64,000 nt of DNA from Oscillospiraceae bacterium (GTDB taxonomy: Bacteria; Bacillota; Clostridia; Oscillospirales; Ruminococcaceae). The position numbers were made by a program, and so were the translations under genes. The notes under the pieces were generated by a model. That model made no database searches. It was not told the DNA's origin and worked only from the letters and a program-made list of their open reading frames with translations. Location: contig JAIRWC010000012.1 in the NCBI GenBank assembly GCA_031253495.1, forward strand, positions 1 through 64,000. The letters run 5' to 3'. This document shows positions 15,049 to 23,033 of this stretch, one piece after another. Every line of letters begins with the position of its first letter. Within the stretch, counting starts at the first letter, position 1.

Positions 15049-15627
15049 TCAAACGCCCATGGCGGTCGCCGCTTCCGTAACGATGTTCACGCAGGGTTCA
15101 AGCCCCAGCGCGCTGTTGACGGAAATATGATAATTGTGGGAATATCCCCATTTATTCTGGGTAAAGTAGTTATAGTAGGTCATCCTTTTTTTATCCTGCT
15201 TCAAGACATATGTGCGGATGTCCTCGCCGATTTCCTTGTATTCGTCGCGAACGCGCGCTATGCGCTCGTCCAAAGGCGCGTAGACGAACACGTTAAGGCA
15301 GTTCTTCTCGTCCCTCAATACATAATCGGCGCAGTTGCCCACGATTACGCAGGAACCCTGCCGCGCCGTTTCCAGAATAACCTGCGACTGCGCGAGGAAA
15401 ATTTGGTCGGAAACGGGCAAGCTCGTCATATAAAGGCTGTAAAGCAAGCTGACGGTCTTCTTTTCCTCCGCTTCCCGCACAAATTCCTCGGTGAACCCGC
15501 TTTTCTCCGCGGTGCGCCGTATGATTTCCCTGTCATAGAACGGGATGTTCAACCGTTCCGACAGCATTTTCGCTATTAACCTGCCGCCGGACCCGTATTC
15601 CCTCGTAACGGTGATAACACAGCTCAT
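15049..15627 (-). CDS. Cytidylate kinase-like family protein
   Basis: A P-loop protein of the cytidylate-kinase-like family. The N-terminus ITVTREYGSGGRLIAKMLSERLNIPFYDREII matches the family, whose loop (REYGSGG) lacks the classic GKS ending. Later segments (GSCVIVGNCADYVLRDEKNCLNVFVYAP) match the NMP-kinase core. The usual cmk gene is normally longer and more canonical, so the in vivo substrate is uncertain. It has 192 residues and stands divergent from tRNA-Lys. Confidence 0.85.
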   Translation of the reverse strand: MSCVITVTREYGSGGRLIAKMLSERLNIPFYDREIIRRTAEKSGFTEEFVREAEEKKTVSLLYSLYMTSLPVSDQIFLAQSQVILETARQGSCVIVGNCADYVLRDEKNCLNVFVYAPLDERIARVRDEYKEIGEDIRTYVLKQDKKRMTYYNYFTQNKWGYSHNYHISVNSALGLEPCVNIVTEAATAMGV

Positions 15628-15687
15628 AACTCATTCCTCCCGCGCGCTTTATGAAAAAAAATTCTCCGTTCCGCCAAATCGCGACCC

Positions 15688-15716
15688 TTGACAAACGTTT
15701 GCCGGCGTGATATAAT
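15688..15716 (+). promoter_or_regulatory. Consensus promoter of tRNA-Lys
   Basis: TTGACA, 17 bases, TATAAT, all perfect, 49 bases before the tRNA 5' end. Confidence 0.88.
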
Positions 15717-15764
15717 GTTTGCGGCGTTACGGCGACACAAACCTTAATCCAAGCCGCCGCCCGC

Positions 15765-15837
15765 GCACCCTTAGCTCAGTTGGTAGAGCAACTGACTCTT
15801 AATCAGTGGGTCCTGGGTTCGAGTCCCTGAGGGTGTA
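15765..15837 (+). tRNA. tRNA-Lys (CTT)
   Basis: A 73-base cloverleaf: acceptor GCACCCT/AGGGTGT with a G1-U72 wobble, D arm GCTC/GAGC, anticodon arm ACTGA-CTCTTAA-TCAGT (anticodon CTT), variable GGGTC, T arm CTGGG-TTCGAGT-CCCTG with one U-U mismatch, discriminator A. CCA is not encoded. Its 3' half overlaps the antisense end of the next gene. Confidence 0.95.
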
Positions 15838-16921
15838 TAGCCGCCGCCGGTTCGTTGAAATACGACTGTTCGAGCAGGCGTATGGCCGTATCCTCCACGA
15901 GGCGGAGGTAGGACAGCTTTTTCACCCAGTTTTTCGGGATAAAGCCCGCGCCGTGATACGCGCCGAGAAGCCCGCCGCACATGGCGCCGCAAACGTCGCT
16001 TTCGCCGTCGTGGTTTACCGCCAAGCGAACGGCGTTTTTATAGTCGTCCTCGTGCAGAGCCGCCGAAAACACCGCTATTCCCAACGCTTCATCCGCGCGG
16101 AGGCCGCCGCCTATCCTCCGGACGGCGTCAAGCGGGGGGACGTCGGCGTCGGCGAGAAGCTCGCGCGTCAGTTCGAGAGTTTTGTAACATTCGTCGCAAC
16201 CGTCGTAGGATTGCAGGATAATCATCGCTTTTTCAACGGCGTCGTCTATCCTCGCGCCGTTGACAAGCTCCGCGATTATCGCGGAATAGCACCCCGCCGC
16301 GAGGTATCCCGTGGGGTTGCCGTGCGTTACGGCGGCGAAATCCGCCCCCGCGCGAAACGCCAAAACGGCGTCGTAATTAAAGAACAGCCCCGCGGGCATA
16401 ACCCGCTTAACCGCGCCGTTGTCGCCGTTGTTGTTCTTCGCTCCGCCGATTTTTCCGTAACCGAGGTTTTTCGCTTCAAGGAGCGCGTCGATATTAACGG
16501 AAGAGGAAAAGCGTTTTTTGTACAGCCCCTTGGTTTTAATCAAGCCGGACCTGTACGGGTTCGCCCGTTTGTCGAACAGCCATGAATATTCGCTGCCCGC
16601 CACCGTTTTCGTTTGGGTGTAAAGCCAATACTGATAGGCGTAAAAAACGTGGGCGGTATAATCCACGCCCCCCCCGCCGAGGGACTGCGCGGATGAGGCC
16701 CAAATAATCCCGTCGGCGGTGAAAAGCGTCATCTGCGTGGCGTCCGTGAAAAGCGCGGTATCGGTTTTTGAGTTAACCGCGAGGCGCAGACAGCCTTTTT
16801 TCTCAAATCGGCGGCATATCTCCTCAAACGTCAAGTTCCTGCACGGATAACCGAAAGCGTCTCCTACCCCAAATCCGGTAAAAGCCCCGATAAATCGGGA
16901 GTCATACGTCAACTCCAACAT
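15803..16921 (-). CDS. ADP-ribosylglycohydrolase (DraG/ARH) homologue, altered metal site
   Basis: A DraG-type all-alpha protein expected to remove ADP-ribose from proteins or nucleic acids using two Mg/Mn ions. The fold signature is clear: IGAFTGFGVGDAFG near the N-terminus, the TDATQMTLFTADG block at 59-71, KRVMPAGLFF, VTHGNPTGYLAAGCYSAIIAEL, and NHDGESDVCGAMCGGLLGAYHG near the C-terminus. Several metal ligands differ from the family pattern: TDD is TDA (Ala61), and the C-terminal DxDT/S is ESDV, so activity is doubtful. The last residues (HPQGLEPRTH) are encoded by the antisense of tRNA-Lys, so the gene ends inside the tRNA. Confidence 0.85.
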   Translation of the reverse strand: MLELTYDSRFIGAFTGFGVGDAFGYPCRNLTFEEICRRFEKKGCLRLAVNSKTDTALFTDATQMTLFTADGIIWASSAQSLGGGGVDYTAHVFYAYQYWLYTQTKTVAGSEYSWLFDKRANPYRSGLIKTKGLYKKRFSSSVNIDALLEAKNLGYGKIGGAKNNNGDNGAVKRVMPAGLFFNYDAVLAFRAGADFAAVTHGNPTGYLAAGCYSAIIAELVNGARIDDAVEKAMIILQSYDGCDECYKTLELTRELLADADVPPLDAVRRIGGGLRADEALGIAVFSAALHEDDYKNAVRLAVNHDGESDVCGAMCGGLLGAYHGAGFIPKNWVKKLSYLRLVEDTAIRLLEQSYFNEPAAAIHPQGLEPRTH

Positions 16922-17017
16922 ACAGCCCCTTTTGTTTTCACGAGCGGGCGGCGTTCGCCCCGCGTGATTATTTGTGATAATTTCCGTTCTGATTTTCCGC
17001 TTGAGTTTAAGCGACCG

Positions 17018-18565
17018 TCAGCGCCTTATCCTTTTGTTTTGATGCTTTTTCTTCCTCGCTTTCTCGCGCCGCGCCCTCCGCACGGATTCGAGAACAACCA
17101 GCGTTACCGTCATAACCGCGAGTAACGCGACGAGCGGCTTGAACCACCACTGCCCCAGCACGTTGTTGAATTTTTCGGTTATTTCCGCCGCTTGAGAGCG
17201 TTCCGCGGCGTCAACCGTAACCAACTGCCATTTCCCCAGCGTTTTATTCGCGAGACGAAGTTCGATGCTGCCGAAAACGTCCCCTTTGCCGACGGGGGCG
17301 GTCGTTTCCTCTTCCGCGTCTATTATCCGGAGTATGGCGCTTTCCATGTCGAGCGATTTGGGCAGCAGCGTCCAAAAATCGGATTCCATCTGAGGAAAGA
17401 CGTTGATTTCGCTTACGTCCTGCCCTTCCGCGACCCTGACGCTTCGTATGGGTTCGTTCTTCGACAGCACGCAGCGGTATTCAAAAGTCGAAAAAACCCA
17501 CCGATACAGCAGTTGATGGTCGAAATAGGCGTATTGCAGGTTTTTCAGATTGTTCCCGTCGTCGTCGGCGTAGGGCCCGTAATAGAACGGGGCGCCCATA
17601 GTTACGACAATGTAGGTGAATTTATCCCTTGTCGCGCTCGATACCAAACAAGCCGTGCCGCCGTCGGATTTTTGCCAGTTGCCCGCGCCGTCCCTTTCAT
17701 AAAAAAAATCTATGCTCCCCGTTTTCACGCCGGTGGCGAAATCGTAAAAATACGGGTTTTTGGGGTCGTTGAACAACAGCACGTTCCTGTTGACTATCGT
17801 ATAACCGTCGGGTTCGGCGGGTATCGGCGGCATACGGTATTCGGATTCTTTGACGAGCGCGGCGAAAAACGGATAATTGTCTATCGCGTACTGCGTGATT
17901 AGATACATATCATAAGCGCACGACCAGTTATCCGGCTGGTAAAGGCCGTGCGCGTTGGCGAAATTGGAGTTGACGCACCCCAGTTCGTCGGCTTTGGCGT
18001 TCATCATGCCGAAAAACGCTTCCATATCGCCGCCCCCCACGTTATAGGCGAGGATGTTCGCCGTTTCGCACCCGGAGTAAAGCATGAGCCCGTAAAGGCA
18101 ATCGCGGTAGGTAAGGTTTTCCTGCCCGAAAACGGTTCCCGCCGTCGCGACGTCCGTTTTGTTCGGGTCGCCCGAATGGAACTCGTCAAGACAGGCGGAA
18201 ACCACCTTGACCGACCCGTCGAGGTCGTTCACCCTTTCAAGCGTTACGAGCGCCGTCATAATCTTGGCGGTGGAGGCGGGAACCATTTTTTTCTTTTCGT
18301 TCTTGGCGTAAACGGGTATCCCCGTGTCGGTGTTGACCGCGTAAACGCTGCCGCTGTTCAAAACGCCGTCCGGTTTTATTCCGCCCAAAACGAAAACGTC
18401 GTCCGTGCCCGCGCTTATATCGGCGGTTTCGCCGGCCGTCGTATTCTCGCCCCCGCCCTCGTCGGGTTCTTCGGAAAAAACGGTGAAAACCGCTTGGTTG
18501 CTCAATAAAATCGCGATAATCAAAACGCCCGCCGAAAAAAAATTCGCGTTTTTCCTCCGGAACAT
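17018..18565 (-). CDS. D-alanyl-D-alanine carboxypeptidase (peptidase S11, DacA type)
   Basis: A penicillin-binding carboxypeptidase that trims the terminal D-Ala of peptidoglycan stem peptides outside the membrane. It has an N-terminal signal/anchor (FFSAGVLIIAILLSNQAVFTV), the SxxK motif (PASTAKIMTALV) and the KTG motif (GVKTGS). Where S11 enzymes usually have SxN (SGN), this has SGC (LMLYSGCETANILA). A C-terminal membrane helix (PLVALLAVMTVTLVVLESV) and basic tail replace the usual amphipathic anchor. I use ATG 18565, preceded by GGGGGG; the ORF start at 18637 would extend upstream of it without a ribosome site. Confidence 0.88.
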   Translation of the reverse strand: MFRRKNANFFSAGVLIIAILLSNQAVFTVFSEEPDEGGGENTTAGETADISAGTDDVFVLGGIKPDGVLNSGSVYAVNTDTGIPVYAKNEKKKMVPASTAKIMTALVTLERVNDLDGSVKVVSACLDEFHSGDPNKTDVATAGTVFGQENLTYRDCLYGLMLYSGCETANILAYNVGGGDMEAFFGMMNAKADELGCVNSNFANAHGLYQPDNWSCAYDMYLITQYAIDNYPFFAALVKESEYRMPPIPAEPDGYTIVNRNVLLFNDPKNPYFYDFATGVKTGSIDFFYERDGAGNWQKSDGGTACLVSSATRDKFTYIVVTMGAPFYYGPYADDDGNNLKNLQYAYFDHQLLYRWVFSTFEYRCVLSKNEPIRSVRVAEGQDVSEINVFPQMESDFWTLLPKSLDMESAILRIIDAEEETTAPVGKGDVFGSIELRLANKTLGKWQLVTVDAAERSQAAEITEKFNNVLGQWWFKPLVALLAVMTVTLVVLESVRRARREKARKKKHQNKRIRR

Positions 18566-18635
18566 ATAGACAAATCCCCCCGAATTATATATAATTAGCT
18601 GTGAAAAGCGTGAAAGTCCCCGTATTATCCCATAC

Positions 18636-18644
18636 ATTATAGCA
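18636..18644 (-). promoter_or_regulatory. Extended -10 promoter of the dacA-like gene
   Basis: TGCTATAAT on the minus strand, with no good -35. A degenerate TGTAAT-N5-TTTAAC pair lies at 18679-18695, about 40 bases upstream. Confidence 0.5.
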
Positions 18645-18716
18645 GAGATTTCATAAAAATAAAAGCCTTTTTTGAAATTGTAATAAAATTTTAACTTTTT
18701 TTCAGAAGGGATTGCG

Positions 18717-19400
18717 ATGATTTACGTAACAGGCGACACGCACGGCGATTTAAGCCGGTTTAAACATCCGGCTTTCCGGAAAATCAAGAAACGCGACGCG
18801 CTGATAATCTGCGGCGACTTCGGTTTTATTTGGGACGGGGGCAAAAAAGAAAAGCGCGCGCTCAAATGGCTCGGAAAGCGGCGGTACGACGTGCTGTTCG
18901 TGGACGGCGCCCACGAAAACTTCGACGAGCTTGAAAAGTATGGGGAAGAATACTGGTGCGGGGGGAAAACCCGTAAAATCAGCGGGAAGTTGCGCCTGTT
19001 AATGCGCGGGCAGGTCTTCGAGATAGGGGGAAAACGGGTATTGGCGTTCGGCGGCGGCTACCGCGACGAAAGCGAACGCCCGGCGGTCGGCCGGGAGAAC
19101 AACGATTCCGACGAAAAGCCGTCCCCGAAGGATTATGAGGAAGCGATGAGGGCTTTGGAAAAAGCGGATTTCAAGGTCGATTACGTAGTCAGCTACGAGC
19201 CGCCCACGCGAATAGCCGAGTTTTTGTCGCTGAACAGACCGGATGTCGACAAGGCGAACCGTTACCTTGACGACATAAATGAAAAAACCGAGTATAAACG
19301 GTGGTTTTTCGGCAGGCACCACGTTAACAAAATAATAACGTCCAAGTATTTCGCTTTGTTCGACAACGTCGTCGCCGCGGATTATAACCTTTTAAAATGA
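18717..19400 (+). CDS. Calcineurin-like metallophosphoesterase
   Basis: A dinuclear metallophosphoesterase. Motifs in order: GDTHGDLSRF (residues 6-15), ICGDFGFIWDGG, VDGAHENFDEL (the usual GNHE is GAHE) and the late GRHH (FFGRHHVNK). The substrate cannot be told from sequence. It is 227 residues with no signal peptide, so cytoplasmic. AGAAGGG precedes the ATG. It leads a plus-strand run with the YdbC gene 30 bases downstream, and is divergent from the DacA-type gene. Confidence 0.88.
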   Translation: MIYVTGDTHGDLSRFKHPAFRKIKKRDALIICGDFGFIWDGGKKEKRALKWLGKRRYDVLFVDGAHENFDELEKYGEEYWCGGKTRKISGKLRLLMRGQVFEIGGKRVLAFGGGYRDESERPAVGRENNDSDEKPSPKDYEEAMRALEKADFKVDYVVSYEPPTRIAEFLSLNRPDVDKANRYLDDINEKTEYKRWFFGRHHVNKIITSKYFALFDNVVAADYNLLK

Positions 19401-19430
19401 GAACGAAAAAATAATTAAGGAGACGCTAAA

Positions 19431-19667
19431 ATGGCTGAATTTACCTATGAGGTAACGAAAGAACTCGGCGTTATTTCCGAGAACGCGAAAGGCTGGCAGA
19501 CAAAGCTCAACATGGTCAGCTGGAACGGCAACGAGCCGAAATTCGACATTCGCCCGTGGTCGCCCGACGGCGAAAGGATGGGCAAGGGGATTTCTTTGTC
19601 GGAAGAAGAGATGGAGCGGTTGACGGTCCTTTTTAAGGAGCGCGACGAGGAAGACTCTTTCGAGTAA
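19431..19667 (+). CDS. YdbC-like PC4-fold single-strand DNA-binding protein
   Basis: A 78-residue protein of the YdbC family, which has the fold of the eukaryotic coactivator PC4 and binds single-stranded DNA. The diagnostic pattern is KELGVISENAKGWQTKLNMVSWNGNEPKFDIRPWSPD...MGKGISLSEEE. The family's physiological role (replication, repair or transcription) is not settled. AAGGAGA is spaced well from the ATG. Confidence 0.88.
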   Translation: MAEFTYEVTKELGVISENAKGWQTKLNMVSWNGNEPKFDIRPWSPDGERMGKGISLSEEEMERLTVLFKERDEEDSFE

Positions 19668-19741
19668 ACGATATCGCTAAAGTTTACGGTTCCTCCGCCG
19701 ATATTACATTCGGAATATACGCGCGCGGGGGAGGGTTTGTT

Positions 19742-20245
19742 ATGACTGTGCAAGGCGAACGGGGCGCGACGAATAAAGAAAGCTTTCTGAAAACGATAAA
19801 AGACGCCGACCAAAAGCGGCAAAGCGTTTCGGAAGCCATGAGGCGCGCCAAGGAGGAAGAATCGAAAAAACGCTTGTCGTCCGTTACGTACAAGTTAAAA
19901 ACCGGGAAAAAGCTGACTTTCGAGGAAATGGAGATTTTGCGGGTTCACGCGCCCGAGCTTTACAGGGAAGCGTTGATGATTATGCGCCGGCGCGAGGAAT
20001 TGGAGCGCCGTATGAAAGACGCGAAAACCAAGCGGGAAGTCGAGGTTATCCGCGCTTCCGCGATTGCGACGGTAAGCGGGGGGAGGTCTTCGCCCAAAGA
20101 CGGCGGCGAAGCCGATATAAAGCTTATTACCGCCAACCAGTTAACCGACGCTTACCGCGAATATACCAAAACCGCGCATTATAAAAACAAACCGAATTTT
20201 TCCTCAGTCAGAAAAGACGAATTCGAGGAGAATTCGGCGGAATAG
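19742..20245 (+). CDS. Hypothetical coiled-coil protein
   Basis: No family recognised. The 167-residue protein is hydrophilic and charged, with predicted helices rich in Lys, Arg and Glu (KRQSVSEAMRRAKEEESKKR; MIMRRREELERRMKDAKTKREVEVIRA) that could form coiled coils. There is no signal peptide or membrane segment. GGGGGAGG upstream of the ATG gives it a strong ribosome site, and codon use matches its neighbours, so I take it as real. It sits between the YdbC gene and pgi, which has its own promoter. Confidence 0.6.
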   Translation: MTVQGERGATNKESFLKTIKDADQKRQSVSEAMRRAKEEESKKRLSSVTYKLKTGKKLTFEEMEILRVHAPELYREALMIMRRREELERRMKDAKTKREVEVIRASAIATVSGGRSSPKDGGEADIKLITANQLTDAYREYTKTAHYKNKPNFSSVRKDEFEENSAE

Positions 20246-20260
20246 TTTGCGATTAGGCGG

Positions 20261-20303
20261 TATTGCACAAAAATATATCCGCGTTATTGTGGATATTGCA
20301 CAA
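20261..20303. promoter_or_regulatory. Direct repeats TATTGCACAA upstream of pgi
   Basis: TATTGCACAA occurs at 20261 and 20294, 33 bases (about three turns) apart, ending 24 bases before the pgi -35. An inverted pair ATATCC/GGATAT lies between them. The same ten bases occur at 3182-3191 upstream of the 3D-domain gene. This may be an operator for an unknown regulator. Confidence 0.4.
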
Positions 20304-20327
20304 TTTCAAACAAAGCGAAAAAACAAC

Positions 20328-20356
20328 TTGAAAAACCCCGCCGTTTCATGTATAAT
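20328..20356 (+). promoter_or_regulatory. Promoter of pgi
   Basis: TTGAAA, 17 bases, TATAAT. The start point would be about 30 bases before the ATG at 20395. Confidence 0.85.
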
Positions 20357-20394
20357 TGAGTTACGGCAGATTACAAAAACGGGGGGTAAAGATT

Positions 20395-21750
20395 ATGGCT
20401 GTCAAACTTAATTCCGCTTACCTTAAAGGGTTCATAAACGAGGGCGAGCTTTCCCACGTTGCCGGGGCGTGCAGGGCGGCGCATGACGCTTTGCATAACG
20501 GCACCGGAGCGGGGAGCGATTTTTTGGGTTGGCTTAACCTGCCCTCCGATTATGACAAAGAGGAATTCGCGCGGATAAAAACCGCCGCCGAAAAAATCAG
20601 GAAAAACAGCGAAGTCGCGGTTGTTTTGGGGATAGGCGGCTCTTACCTCGGGGCGCGCGCCGTTATCGAGGCGCTGAAGGGTTCTTTGTACAACTCGCGG
20701 TTTAAGCCGGAGATTTATTTCGCGGGGAACAGTATCAGCCCCGCCTATATGAACGAAATTCTGTCATTGACGGAAGACAGGGATTTTTCCGTCGTGGTGG
20801 TGTCGAAATCCGGCACGACCACCGAAACCGCCTTGGCGTTCAGGGTGTTTAAGGAACTCGCGGAAAAGCGTTACGGCTCCGACGGCGCGAGGGAACGGAT
20901 TTACGCCGTTACCGACAAGGAGAGGGGCACGCTTAAGGGGTTATCCGGGAAAAAAGGCTATGAAACCTTTGTGATTCCCGACGACGTGGGCGGGCGGTAT
21001 TCGGTGCTGACAGCGGTGGGGTTGCTGCCTATCGCCGTCGCGGGGTGCGATATCGGCGCGATTATGGCCGGCGCGGAAGAGGCGCGCAGAGAGCTTTCCG
21101 AGCCGGACCTGAACAAGAACGACTGTTATAAATACGCGGCTTTGCGCAATATATTGGCGCGCAAGGGATTTAACATAGAAATGCTCGTCGCTTATGAAAA
21201 CTCGTTCACGATGATGAACGAGTGGTTCAAACAGCTTTTCGGGGAAAGCGAGGGCAAAGACGGGAAAGGTCTGTTCCCGTCGTCGGCGGTGTTCTCGACG
21301 GACTTGCACTCGCTGGGGCAGTATATTCAAGACGGTTCAAACATTATTTTTGAAACCGTCCTGCGGTTTAAGGAGACCGATTCGGATTTCTTCCTGAAAG
21401 ACGACGCCGAAAACGCCGACGGCCTGAACTTCCTTTCGGGGCGGAATATGTCGGAAATCCGCGAAAAGGCTTTCCAGGGGACGCTGTTGGCGCACACGGA
21501 GGGCAAAACCCCGAACATCGTGCTTGAATCGCCTAAATTATGCGATTTTGAATTGGGCTATCTTTTGTATTTCTTTGAAAAAGCCTGCGCCGTATCCGGT
21601 TACATCCTCGGGGTTAACCCGTTCGACCAGCCCGGCGTCGAGGCCTATAAAAAGAATATGTTCGCCTTGTTGGGCAAACCGGGTTACGAGGCGGAAAAAT
21701 CCGCGTTGGAGGCGAAGCTCGCCGATACGGAGGTAAACGCGCATGGTTAA
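20395..21750 (+). CDS. pgi: Glucose-6-phosphate isomerase
   Basis: Interconverts glucose 6-phosphate and fructose 6-phosphate. It has the SIS-fold [16 protein letters not shown], the phosphate loop [17 protein letters not shown], the [21 protein letters not shown] signature and the C-terminal [12 protein letters not shown] block. It has 451 residues, the usual Firmicutes length. I use ATG 20395 with GGGGGG upstream; the longer ORF begins inside the -10 box and cannot be translated from this promoter. It overlaps the next gene by eight bases. Confidence 0.97.
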   Translation: MAVKLNSAYLKGFINEGELSHVAGACRAAHDALHNGTGAGSDFLGWLNLPSDYDKEEFARIKTAAEKIRKNSEVAVVLGIGGSYLGARAVIEALKGSLYNSRFKPEIYFAGNSISPAYMNEILSLTEDRDFSVVVVSKSGTTTETALAFRVFKELAEKRYGSDGARERIYAVTDKERGTLKGLSGKKGYETFVIPDDVGGRYSVLTAVGLLPIAVAGCDIGAIMAGAEEARRELSEPDLNKNDCYKYAALRNILARKGFNIEMLVAYENSFTMMNEWFKQLFGESEGKDGKGLFPSSAVFSTDLHSLGQYIQDGSNIIFETVLRFKETDSDFFLKDDAENADGLNFLSGRNMSEIREKAFQGTLLAHTEGKTPNIVLESPKLCDFELGYLLYFFEKACAVSGYILGVNPFDQPGVEAYKKNMFALLGKPGYEAEKSALEAKLADTEVNAHG

Positions 21751-22174
21751 GTTAATTCCGGGCAAAAAGGGTTCCGGTAAAACCAAACTGTTAATAGAGG
21801 CAATCAAAACTGCCCGGAATGAAAGCAAAGGGAACGTGGTGGCGGTTCAAATCGGCAGCTCTTTGAACTCAAGCGTTCACTACAGCGTAAGGCTGATTAA
21901 CGTCGAGGATTATAAAATCGGCAACTATAAAAACCAAAACAACGAAATCGAGGGTTATGACGCGATGTTCGGGTTTATCGGGGGGATATTGGCGTCCGAC
22001 TACGATTGCACGCACATATTCGTGGACGGTATTTTGCGGATAGCGGGCAGGGATTTGTCGAAGATAGGGGAGATGCTCGGAAAAATCGAAAAGGTTTCCG
22101 GCGAGACGGTCGTAACGCTTACCATTTCAGCCGACGCGGACGGTTTGCCGCCCGAAGTAAAAAAATACTGTTGA
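21743..22174 (+). CDS. Small P-loop NTPase-like protein, coupled to pgi
   Basis: 143 residues. It opens with a Walker A motif ([18 protein letters not shown]) and has a Walker-B-like strand ([12 protein letters not shown]); the rest matches nothing I recognise. It is too short to carry a full AAA or ABC module, so it resembles small kinase-like or DNA-packaging-like P-loop folds. It starts inside the end of pgi (overlap of eight bases), which suggests translational coupling. Function unknown. Confidence 0.7.
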   Translation: MVKLIPGKKGSGKTKLLIEAIKTARNESKGNVVAVQIGSSLNSSVHYSVRLINVEDYKIGNYKNQNNEIEGYDAMFGFIGGILASDYDCTHIFVDGILRIAGRDLSKIGEMLGKIEKVSGETVVTLTISADADGLPPEVKKYC

Positions 22175-22185
22175 TACCGCAATCG

Positions 22186-22258
22186 CGGGAAACGGGGATT
22201 CCGCCGCGGTGCGCCGGCGTCGTTAAACGGGAAACGGGGATTCCGCCGCGGTGCGCCG
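22186..22258. repeat. Two identical 31-bp direct repeats in a convergent gap
   Basis: The 31 bases at 22186-22216 are repeated without change at 22228-22258. Each contains the GC-rich core GATTCCGCCGCGGTGCGCCG. They lie between the ends of the P-loop gene and whiA. They could be a slipped duplication or part of a dispersed repeat. Confidence 0.85.
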
Positions 22259-22292
22259 CCGCAAGCCCGGTTCGCCGTTTTTAAACGGTGAA

Positions 22293-23033
22293 TCAAGGGT
22301 TCGTTTCGACTTTTTCCGCTTCGCGCAGTTTCTCCGCGATTTCGCTTATACGCTTAAACCTGTGGTTGACCCCGCTCTTGCTGATTTTCGGTTCGAGCGA
22401 TTCGCCGATTTCCTTAAGGGACATCCCTATGTTGTTCAGCCGCGCAACCGCCGTCTCCGACAGTTCTTTCGGTAAAAAATCCTTCCCCTTGACGCGAAAG
22501 ACGTATTCGATGTCGGCGAGCCTTTTCCCCGCCGCTTTGGCGGTTTTTTCTATGTTGGCGGCCTCACAGTTGACCGCGCGGTTGACGTTGTTGCGAACCT
22601 CTTTGAGTATCTTCGCGTTCATTACCTCCATGGAATGGCGCGACGCCCCGATATAAGCGAGAAAATCGGCGATTTGTTCACTGTTTTTACTATATATGAA
22701 TTTTTTGCCTTTGCGTTCGGAAATCTTCATGTTTATACCGCGTTCGTTCATATAATCAAGTAATTCTGAACATTTATCCGCGCTCGGTAAGACGAGTTCA
22801 AGGTGATACCGCTTGTCGGGCGCGGTTACGTGCCCGCAGGAAACGAACACGCCGCGCAGAAATATACCCGCGATTTCGTCGTCGCTCGAGTAGACGGAAG
22901 CGTCGATAACGGAATCGACGGGTCCGGTTTTCTTCAAACCGTATGAAAGACCGTAGTTATACGCGTTTTTATAAACTTTCCCGGTTTCTCTGACGCCGCT
23001 CAGTTTCAGTTTGACTTTTCCGGAAAACGACAT
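22293..23033 (-). CDS. whiA: WhiA-family DNA-binding protein, short form
   Basis: WhiA is a conserved Gram-positive regulator with a degenerate LAGLIDADG homing-endonuclease fold and a C-terminal helix-turn-helix. The LAGLIDADG remnant is LRGVFVSCGHVTAPDKRYHLELVL. The HTH is in LNNIGMSLKEIGESLEPKISKSGVNHRFKRI. At 246 residues it is clearly shorter than the roughly 300-320 usual. AAAGGAGG is six bases before the ATG. It begins inside the end of the U32 gene (28-base overlap). It is more often beside yvcJ/yvcK; here it follows mltG-U32. Confidence 0.9.
   Translation of the reverse strand: MSFSGKVKLKLSGVRETGKVYKNAYNYGLSYGLKKTGPVDSVIDASVYSSDDEIAGIFLRGVFVSCGHVTAPDKRYHLELVLPSADKCSELLDYMNERGINMKISERKGKKFIYSKNSEQIADFLAYIGASRHSMEVMNAKILKEVRNNVNRAVNCEAANIEKTAKAAGKRLADIEYVFRVKGKDFLPKELSETAVARLNNIGMSLKEIGESLEPKISKSGVNHRFKRISEIAEKLREAEKVETNP

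Noticed and set aside
22000-22296. APRRNPRFP-repeat ORF on the minus strand
   Set aside because: The peptide repeats come from the 31-bp DNA repeat and from antisense of the P-loop gene; no ribosome site.
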